From assembly GCF_029873635.1 (NCBI RefSeq), contig NC_080422.1, positions 58,439,889-58,503,888 on the forward strand: a DNA stretch of 64,000 nucleotides. The letters are read 5' to 3'. Positions within the stretch are counted from its first letter, which is position 1, and each line of letters begins with the position of its first letter. The translations under genes were made by a program, and so were the position numbers. This DNA is from Malania oleifera (taxonomy: Eukaryota; Streptophyta; Magnoliopsida; Santalales; Ximeniaceae). The notes under the pieces were generated by a model. The model did no database searches, was not told where the DNA came from, and saw only the letters and a list, made by a program, of their open reading frames with translations. Positions 56,694 through 64,000 of the stretch are shown here, piece by piece.

Positions 56694-58234
56694 TGCTTTT
56701 TACACAAGAAGATATGTACAACAACTCAACCAATGCACTCTAGTATGATAAAGATTTATGCTCAGTAAAGTCTATGTGAATATATCTCTCAAAAGAGATA
56801 TGTGATAAATATTGATCTTTGAGTTAAAAGAAATGTTATTTTAAGAACTCTTCAAAGATCTTAATGCACAAATAACATCTCCAAAAATATTTTAAAGGAA
56901 AGTGTAGGAGAGATAAGATATCTTGCTTAAAAATATTTAGCAAAAAGGCTAGAAGCAAGCTTTTGAGTCTTGCAATAATAATGCAAAAAGAGTCACAAGC
57001 AAAGATGAGACTTTCCCAATCAATATTTATCAATATGAAATAATATGGGAAAAATCACTATAGCTAACTCTCAAGAAGGAGTTTCAAATATATATGGATA
57101 TGTGAGAGTATAAGCCAAGAGATGATATATGAATATGCTTACAACAATGATCAACAAACTCTCTTCAAGTTGCAATTGATTTGCAAATGAGGAGTGTAAA
57201 AATTAAAGCTCTCTAAAAAAAATTTTGCAAGTAAGAATGAGAGAGAGTATATGTGCCATGCTTGAAAAATGAGTATCTAATCAATGAAAGCACATCATAA
57301 TTTCAGAGAGAGTTTTTTGCTAATCAGTTTCTAATCTTCTTACTAATCAGGGGAAATGAAGGAGTATATATAAGTTTCCCAAAAAAATATTACCATTAGG
57401 GACATGGTTGGTATTTTAGAAAAGTTTAATTAAAAATCAACCTTGATTAATGCAATAAAAAATTGGGGAACCTAACAGGTTCGGTTGACTGGAGTAAGGG
57501 TCGGTCGACTGACCTTACTCAATGATTTTGAACTTATTTTTGGGTTCGGTTTGCCATGGGAGGTATCCGGTTGGTTGGGCAAGGTGATTTTCTGAATCTT
57601 CGTAGGTTCAGTCGACTATGAGTAATGGCCAGTTCACCGAGAGACCAAGTTCAGTCAACTGGCCAAATTTAAAACATGAAGGCCAGTTTGCCGATGCTTT
57701 AGAAAACAGGCCAATTATGAGTTCGGGCAACTGAGGTTCGTAAAAGTAAAAAGGACGATCGGCCAAGTAATTTTAAAAACAATTAAATATTGAGCTCGGT
57801 CAGCTGAGGTATTTTTAACATGCAATGTCGGTCGACCAAGGCACTTTAAAAATGAAGATTTTTGTCTTGTAATGCCCTTGAACGTTTTCAACCCCATGCG
57901 AATAAACTTATGCCTTTTAGTTTTTGGGTATTGGTTCCTATGGTTAGTCTACAGCCTTTGAGCATAAAGTCCTATCACGCATGCAGTGCATTATTATAGA
58001 CCATTTAACATTACAGACCTAAATATTTAATTGCAATTACAAATGAGAAACTTGGGCTTCATTCCTTTTGCTCTTCAAGTGCCAGCTTGTAATGTGAGCA
58101 TTTAGTTCCTTATGGCATCCACTGTATTACCATTCGTGCATGCTCTGAAAAATTATGTTCAAAATCTTAGAGCATAGGTAAGATACAAAGTTATTTGTCA
58201 TTATCAAAATGGGATATGACTCATAGAGTCAACA
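56694..58234 (-). mobile_element. Truncated group A LTR
   Basis: The first third of the plus-strand reading is missing. It contains a TATATATAA box (57365-57373, minus strand), a GGTTCGGTTGACTGG / GGTCGACTGACC motif cluster (57475-57845), and ends ACTCATAGAGTCAACA at 58234, closest to the start of the LTR of element E. The 60-codon minus-strand frame at 57715-57897 is chance. Confidence 0.75.
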
Positions 58235-58506
58235 TACTTACATGAGACTTTTATAAGATTAAAATGATCTAAACTCTAAGTCTTCATGCTTTAGCTTCCA
58301 TGCAATGTCCAGCTTGAACCATTTCTTCAATATGCTTTAACTTTTTCATTACTCATAGCTTTAAGTACAAACTTCATTTAAGCTTGTCAAATACTTGAAC
58401 TTGATCTCATGAATATCTCTGAGCCCTGAAACTATACTTAAACAAACATGTTAAGTACCCTTCATTTGTTATTATCAAAATGAGATTAAGCCTTATTAAG
58501 CCAATA
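58235..58506 (-). mobile_element. Group B LTR fragment, first 270 bp
   Basis: On the minus strand it opens TATTGGCTTAATAAGGC at 58506 and runs through CATTTTGATAATAACAAATG, as in 58820 and 18622. The rest is replaced by the group A LTR fragment. It abuts the gag of element D. Confidence 0.65.
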
Positions 58507-58819
58507 GAAGGAATATATTCATCATCATCATCCGAACTACTTTACTCTAGTTGTTCATTTGCTACGAAGCAACAATGTGCTTTTCCTAGTGTGTCTTGGT
58601 GAATATCACAAAATGTATCTAAGGTTAAGTCCATTTCTTTCCTAGGCTCTTCATGCCTGATTTGAAGCAAATCTCACATTTTATTTGTGGTTTCATATCC
58701 GCAAATACAACTATATTCAACTTCATTTAAAGCACAATAAATAAAATGTTTTTCTTTAAAATTCAACTCTACTAACCTTATTTCCGTGTTGGGCATCTCC
58801 TCAATTTCTTTTGGCTCCC
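58507..58819 (-). pseudogene. Element D gag, middle part
   Basis: Minus-strand reading: MPNTEIRLVELNFKEKHFIY, CALNEVEYSCICGYETTNKM, then, in another frame, a decayed capsid-type segment and FVANEQLE followed by a stop and an Asp-rich run. It matches the copia gag pattern (ELN-KEKH ... CAL ... EYxxxxxxxTxKxMWD). The N-terminus lies at 61175-61354, across the inserted LTR. Confidence 0.7.
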
Positions 58820-61174
58820 TATTGGCCTAACAAGGCTTAAAATCTTGTTTTGATAATAACAAATCAAAGGTACTTAACATATTTGGTTAAGTGAAGTTTC
58901 AAAACTCAAGTGTTTTGATAAAAGCTCAAGATCAAGTACTTGAAAAGTCTATTGAAAGCTTGTAATTAATGCTAGAAGATCTGATGAAGCTAAAGACTAT
59001 TGAAAGAAGAAGACAAGGCAAACATAGAGAAAGGAAGCAACACATAAAGACTTAGTAATTAGAAAGTGTTAGTCTTAAGAAGTCTTATGTAAGTACTTCA
59101 AACGAGTTCAATATGGATGTATGAAGCTCTTTGGAATAAATATTGACTTAGAAACCTGCTTTTGAAATCCCCAAAAAATATTTTCAAAAGTCTCATTTTA
59201 ATATTCAAAGTTTAAAAGCTAAAGAGTTTTGGGAACAAATTTCTTGAAAGCATACAAGGTGCAAGGACAGGTGACTGATGAATCATCATCAGGGGGCTGA
59301 CTTAACTATGTTGTTAAAAATTGAACAAACGGAACTGAGACAGATGATTGAGCCCTCTAGTCATAGTCAATTGACCCTATTATGTGTTTGAAAATTATGG
59401 TAAAATTAAAAGGCACAGGTGACTGACCTCAGGTAAAGTGAACTGACCTTCGTATTTTAAATTTTTTAAACAGCGAGGGAAAGTTTCCAAATTTGAGTGT
59501 TTGGCCCCCAAACTTTGAGAAAACTTGGGAAAACTACAAGTAACTTGGGTGACATAAAAATTTACTTTTTATCTCTATAAATACTTGTTGATTCCAAGAA
59601 TTAAATACAACTAAAAAGCACATACGAATTGAAAATTCATAAATCTACTGCTGAAACTTTTCTGAAGCATTGTTGTGTTATTGCTAACAATTCATGGTTT
59701 ATCTGATTTGTTTATACTAAGAATTTAAATTCTAAATTAGAATTCTGATAACAATCATCTAAGCTTCATCTTTCTATATTGATTATTGATTGAAGTATAT
59801 TGATTTTCAATTGTACTAATTTGCTCTTGTTGAGAGAGTTTTACTTGTACACAAAATTGTTTCTTGTTTTGTTATTGTTTCATGATTCAGGGGTATTGGA
59901 TTTTTGCCTAATGAAAAGGAATATTCTTGTTAAAGAGGGATCTCTACCTAATACGGAGAGGTTGTAACTTAGCCTAGAAATAAGTTGGAAAGGAAAATCC
60001 TCATAGCGGTTGCTTGGGCCAAGGACGTAGACTTCTGGCCGAACCTTGTAAAAAATCTGGTCTTAAGCTCTTCTCCCTACTGTCTTTAATTTATTGCAAG
60101 TATATATAACTTGCGTGTATGACTATATAACATTTGATGAATATTGGGAGTTGCTGAACTTTTGATTTTGATCCATATTTGAAATCAACATTCTATAATA
60201 GTGATTGATTGATTTGATTGATATATTCAAAGGTAATACTCTGATTTTGAATATTAGTAGCTAAAAGGTATCTTGAGCTACAAGTTTCACAAAATCAAAT
60301 CTCTGAAATTATATTTCATTGAATCTGAGTTTTACTTCAAAAGATTCTGAGATTTGTTTCTTACAACCATAAATTGATACTTAGAAATTATCAGCTGGGT
60401 TTTAACATCAACGAATTAAATTTGGATTAAAAAATTAGATTACTTGGATGCTAAATTAGTGGATGTTGAGAGTTTACTAAAATCCTAATCTTAATTGGTA
60501 TTTGAATCAAGTAATTAAATGATTGGTAAAATTATGAATATTGAAGTTCTTGAAATATAACTGAGACATTTCTTGTAAATCTAAATATCTCATTGAAGTT
60601 ATATTACAAGGAAATTAAGATCAATCTTTGAGAATTCTATCTTGATACTTTTCATTGAAATATAAGCTGATATAAATCTTGTGTGACTACCATGTTTATT
60701 TTACAGGACACTTCATATTGGCGTATTGAAGTTATATATTAAAGCTACCATTGTTCATAACTGAGAAGAATTATTGATTTTGAAACGTGGTTATGTATTC
60801 AAGTATTGGGTTTGAATATTGAATTGTTGAGTACTATAACTGAGTTTAATCTTGTGAAATAAATTATTCTATTAAAGTAAAATTGCAAAGTAGTTAAGAT
60901 AAATTTCTGAAACTAATATTGTCTTTCATATATATTGAAAATAAAATCTTATTTGGAATTTTTATCCACTAGAGTACTGAAAGTTGAATTGAGAACATCA
61001 TTTTTACATTACACTAAATATTGGTAAGGTGGTTGATAAGAATTGTGTTGTTGGTTGGATAGTGTGATAGTAATCAACTATGATTGTAAAAAGGTTGTAC
61101 TAGACTAACAGTTTTGTAAAGAAAATTTTAAAACCCAATTCACCCCACCTCTTGCGATTACACCTTTATTCTCA
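58820..61174 (+). mobile_element. Group B solo LTR (C2, 2,355 bp) inside element D gag
   Basis: Opens TATTGGCCTAACAAGGC and ends CACCTCTTGCG ... TATTCTCA. Flanks are CTCCC (58815-58819) and TTCCC (61175-61179), a target duplication with one mismatch. Gag of D continues on each side. It carries CAGGTGACTGA motifs (59265-59450), a TATAAATA box (59576-59583), and the shared block (59985-60057). Both LTR C copies start TA instead of TG. Confidence 0.82.
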
Positions 61175-61354
61175 TTCCCCATCTTCATTTTTGAATATGT
61201 AATCTCCCTTTGTCATGACTTTCCACACTTGAAGATCATATGACTGGATGAAGGTCATCATTTTTTTTTTCCATTGTGGGTAGTTGGAATCATTGAACAT
61301 TGGAGGTTTGGCCATGGATTGCCCTTGGGACGAGGTGTCCATCAAATACACCAT
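61175..61354 (-). pseudogene. Element D gag, N-terminus
   Basis: ATG at 61354. Minus-strand reading MAKPPMFNDSNYPQWKKKMM, FIQSYDLQVWKVMTKGDYIF is the N-terminal gag domain of copia elements (DUF4219 type). The frame is cut after KNEDG by the solo LTR. The first ten residues, MVYLMDTSSQ, may be leader read-through, and a second Met lies at the sixth codon. Confidence 0.8.
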
Positions 61355-61401
61355 TTGATCTTTTACACTTTTGGATTTTACTTTAAAAATGCAAGCGCCT
61401 C

Positions 61402-61413
61402 ACTCTGATACCA
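61402..61413 (-). other. tRNA-iMet primer binding site of D
   Basis: Minus strand TGGTATCAGAGT, one mismatch from the canonical site, two bases inside the LTR end (TTTAACA). Confidence 0.8.
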
Positions 61414-61415
61414 CT

Positions 61416-62500
61416 TGTTAAATGTCCCACCCAGGAGTATATAGAGTTAGAGGGGGGTGTGAACGGACTCTTTTCACGTATGTGGGCTTTGTCTATAAAA
61501 TAAAAACTCCTGGAAAGATTGTAAGTAATTATATCACAACTTATGAAACCTAAATCAAGCACAAGACATAAATAAGAGTGTGAAAGGAGAGAAAGCTTAA
61601 CATTGGAGATTTAGCGTGGTTTGACACCAAGCCTACATCCATGCCTTAGCACCAAGTTAAGGATTCCACAATCCACTATAAATACTTCTTTGCTGGAAAA
61701 GCAAGCCTTATAACTCAGGTGCCAAACCCTACACTCGGGAACAAATCCCTACCATGCTCACCAAGAGCCACAAGGTTCACCAAGAGCCTTGCAAGTTCGG
61801 TTCACCAAGAACCTGTACCAAGTTGGTTCACAAAGAACCTTTACATTAAGATGGGTATACAAATGATGCTCCTCACAATGAGATGATTGCAATTGCAAAA
61901 CGAACCTCACACTTAACCTCTTAAGTAATGACTCACACAAGATAAATGAACAATAGAGACTTGAGCACTTGAAATGAAGAACTAAGATGCAAAGGGCTTA
62001 GGTTTTGTAATCAAAGATGCTTTTCCACTAAGAATGATAAAAAACCATGCTAAACAAGTCCATGGAGTGTATTTATTGCCAAAAACCCTTACTAGCCATT
62101 ATTGGACCGTTAAGAGCAATTTTCAAAAGAAACTAGTCATTTTCTAGTTGTTATTGCACTATTTACGATGCATCTCGTTAACTAGTGACCCCCACTCGTC
62201 GACTAGTGGCACTCTGCCAACAATCGTAAACATTCTTCTTGGACTCATCGACTAGTGGCCCCCACTTGTCGACAAGTGCCCTAAATAAGAAAAAGTCATG
62301 AACATGAAAGTAGTGGGATTTTTTCTTAGATTTTCAAGGACACCAAAATCATCCTTTTTGGACTTTGCTAGAAAAAGTTATGCCCCAAATATCGAAGGGT
62401 GTTCAGGACTCAAGGTTGCACTACGCTAGTCAACAATTGCTATATTTTTCCTCGTCAAAAAGCCTTTTAATGAATTAAACATTCTTGGAAAAAAGTATAT
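61416..62500 (-). mobile_element. 5' LTR of element D (partial)
   Basis: Plus-strand reading begins TGTTAAATGTCCCACCCAGG. It contains the shared block in decayed form (61611-61673), a TATA-like GGCAATAAATAC (about 62068-62079, minus strand), and a palindrome cluster ACTCGTCGACTAGTGG / CTTGTCGACAAGTG (62165-62280). It is cut by a group A LTR at 62501. The block ATGCCTTAGCACCAAGTTAAGG shows D is distant from groups A and B. Confidence 0.75.
62165..62280. repeat. GTCGAC palindrome cluster in D U3
   Basis: CTCGTTAACTAGTG, ACTCGTCGACTAGTGG, ACTCATCGACTAGTGG and ACTTGTCGACAAGTG in 115 bp, upstream of the TATA-like box read on the minus strand. Confidence 0.65.
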
Positions 62501-64000
62501 TGTTAACCGTATAGGTCATACCCTATTTTGATAATGACAAATACTCAAGTATCTAATATCTATCAAGTTTGTGTGTAGGTTCATATTAGTAAGATATCTT
62601 GATGGCATGAGAAGTCTTGAAAAATAAAGACCCATAATTTTTATTCATTGTAATTTAATTAAGTTTTTATTCGGGTCTGTAATAATTAAAGTGCAAATGT
62701 GTGTAATAATTAATGCATTACACACATGATAGGGTAGATAAGCTCAAAGGACTTAAACTGACCTTAGGAGGACCCTTATTTCTGCATGAAAATGTACCCT
62801 ATTGTCTTAAAGTTAATCATCATATGGATAAGGACAATCTTATAAGAAGAAAAGGACTGAAATGCCCAAATTGGCATGTTTTGTTGACCGAACTTCCACC
62901 GGGTCAACAGTTTGACCCTTCGGTCGGTCGAACCTAAAATGAGCTGCAATGCTCTAGTTGACTGAACTGATATGTGGGGAGATCCCAATTGTCTGGTTGA
63001 CCAAACTTAAAGAAGGAAATTAACATCGTTGACTGAAAACCCAAGTTTGGTTAACCGAACTCAGTCTGGTCGATCGAACCTTGGATTTTTAGAAATCGCC
63101 TTATGAATAGTTGACCAAACTCATAGTTCAAATTCTGCCTAGTTGACCGAACTGATCCCCACGGTCGACCGAACCATCAAGATTGTCGACCGATCCTTTC
63201 GAGTTGCTCGGATTTTACCAAGGTTAAAACGCTGTTATTTTTTATTATCCTCATTTAATATTTTCCAAAAATGACAAATAGGTCCCAAGCAGTTAAAAAT
63301 TTAGGGATGTTTATATATAACCCCTCATTTGCAAAGATTAGTAATAGAATAGCAAAACGATTGGTGATTTTTTCTCTGAATTCCAAAAGCTCCATTTCTC
63401 ATATTCAAGCTCCCTACAATCATTCTTACTTATTCTTATTGCTGAAATCATCTAGTAAAAGTGTTATTGTAAATTTCTCACTAAGCTTACACTCTCATTT
63501 GTTCTTATTGATTGAAATATTTTTATTTGAGAGTAAGCTTTAAGTTTTTCTAGGATACTTTGTAAATAAGTCTTCCATACGAAAACTTCTTTGAGCTTGT
63601 GTGTTTTGCATAATCATTGCAATACTCAAGAGTTCGTATTGCATTTTGTTTGGGAAATAATATTTTTACAAACCGATTTTCAATTATCACTTGTGGTTTA
63701 TTTTGAGAAAAATATTTGTTGAAGATATTTGAAGTGTGCTTGAGATCTTTGTTGCTGCATTGTGATTGATACTATTATCTTGACACAAAGATCCTATCAC
63801 ATACGTAGTATCACGTACTAATTGCCATATTTGCATTAATCCTTGAGAGTAGATGTTAAGACTACACTGAGCTTATAATATCTTATCATTTGGTAGTGTG
63901 TTGATTATATTGGTGTAAATCTACTTCATTAAGAAGCATATAGTTTGTACACAAATTTTATTGTAAATCTATTGTATTCCATGCATGGCCTGAGGGGGCG
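62501..64000 (+). mobile_element. Group A LTR (A4), runs off the window
   Basis: Opens TGTTAACCGTATAGGTCATAC. It has a GGTCGACCGAACC / GTTGACCGAAC cluster (62883-63205), a TATATATA box (63312-63319) followed by CCCCTCATTTGC, and reaches the CATGGCCTGAGGGGG stretch at the window edge, equivalent to 2467-2485 in A0. The shared block would lie just beyond the edge. Preceded by GTATAT. Confidence 0.85.
62883..63205. repeat. GGTCGACCGAAC cluster in A4 U3
   Basis: About a dozen variants such as TTGACCGAACTTCC, GGTCGGTCGAACC, GGTCGATCGAACC, GGTCGACCGAACC and GTCGACCGATCC, ending about 105 bp upstream of the TATA box. Confidence 0.7.

Noticed and set aside
1..64000. Host protein-coding genes, tRNA or rRNA genes, miRNA hairpins
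   Set aside because: Every ORF with recognisable motifs belongs to a retrotransposon. No tRNA-like cloverleaf or rRNA motif was seen by eye. A tRNAscan and a protein search would settle this.

Overview
The window is nuclear DNA of a flowering plant, AT-rich and made almost entirely of nested LTR retrotransposons. I found no host gene, tRNA, rRNA, CRISPR array or organellar segment. Evidence for a plant: Ty1/copia gag-pol remnants of the long-LTR Maximus/SIRE type (tRNA-iMet primer site, LTR end with an ACCCCCCTCTTGGG-like tract, extra ORF after pol), a chromodomain Ty3/gypsy element, and a gag-protease-only Ty3/gypsy element with a tRNA-Asp-like primer site. The species cannot be named from this sequence. 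For reference, 'group A' LTRs open TGTTGACyy-ATAGGTC on their own strand, and 'group B' LTRs open TRTTGGCCTAACAAGG or similar.

Layout. 1-2823: 3' end of a group A element (internal tail plus truncated LTR, +). 2824-6553: RNase H/integrase half and 3' LTR of a chromovirus (+). 6554-18262: 3' end of a group B copia element (+; extra ORF, polypurine tracts, 3' LTR) whose LTR is split by a complete group A element A1 (8458-16779, -). 18263-18621: copia gag fragment (-). 18622-21781: group B LTR (+) split by a 962-bp gypsy solo LTR. 21789-23049: truncated group A LTR (-). 23050-29640: copia element E (-) with decayed pol, split by a group A solo LTR (26087-27918). 29641-37595: gag-protease-only gypsy element T (-). 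37596-44518: group A element A2 (-), split by a group A solo LTR (41485-43570). 44519-56693: copia element F (+), nearly full length, with a gypsy solo LTR (48195-50338) in its coding region. 56694-58234 and 58235-58506: two truncated LTRs (-). 58507-62500: gag, primer site and LTR of copia element D (-), with a solo group B LTR (58820-61174) in gag. 62501-64000: start of another group A LTR (+) that runs off the window.

Nothing here looks able to move on its own. pol copies carry stops, frameshifts and lost catalytic residues. The one long uninterrupted reading frame with a recognisable family is the 243-codon gag-like ORF of A1, an element with no pol. Five solo LTRs have matching or one-off 5-bp target duplications, so the nesting order is largely readable.

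The most interesting signals are in the LTRs. In every LTR family long enough to judge, a dense cluster of short CGAC/TGAC-containing motifs, often the palindromes GGTCGACC or CTCGTCGACGAG, lies just upstream of the TATA box, across both copia and gypsy families. The same kind of cluster occurs inside element F directly before its extra ORF, which suggests an internal promoter. A second block of about 70 bp, in the LTR downstream of the TATA box, is shared by at least 13 copia LTRs of otherwise diverged families.
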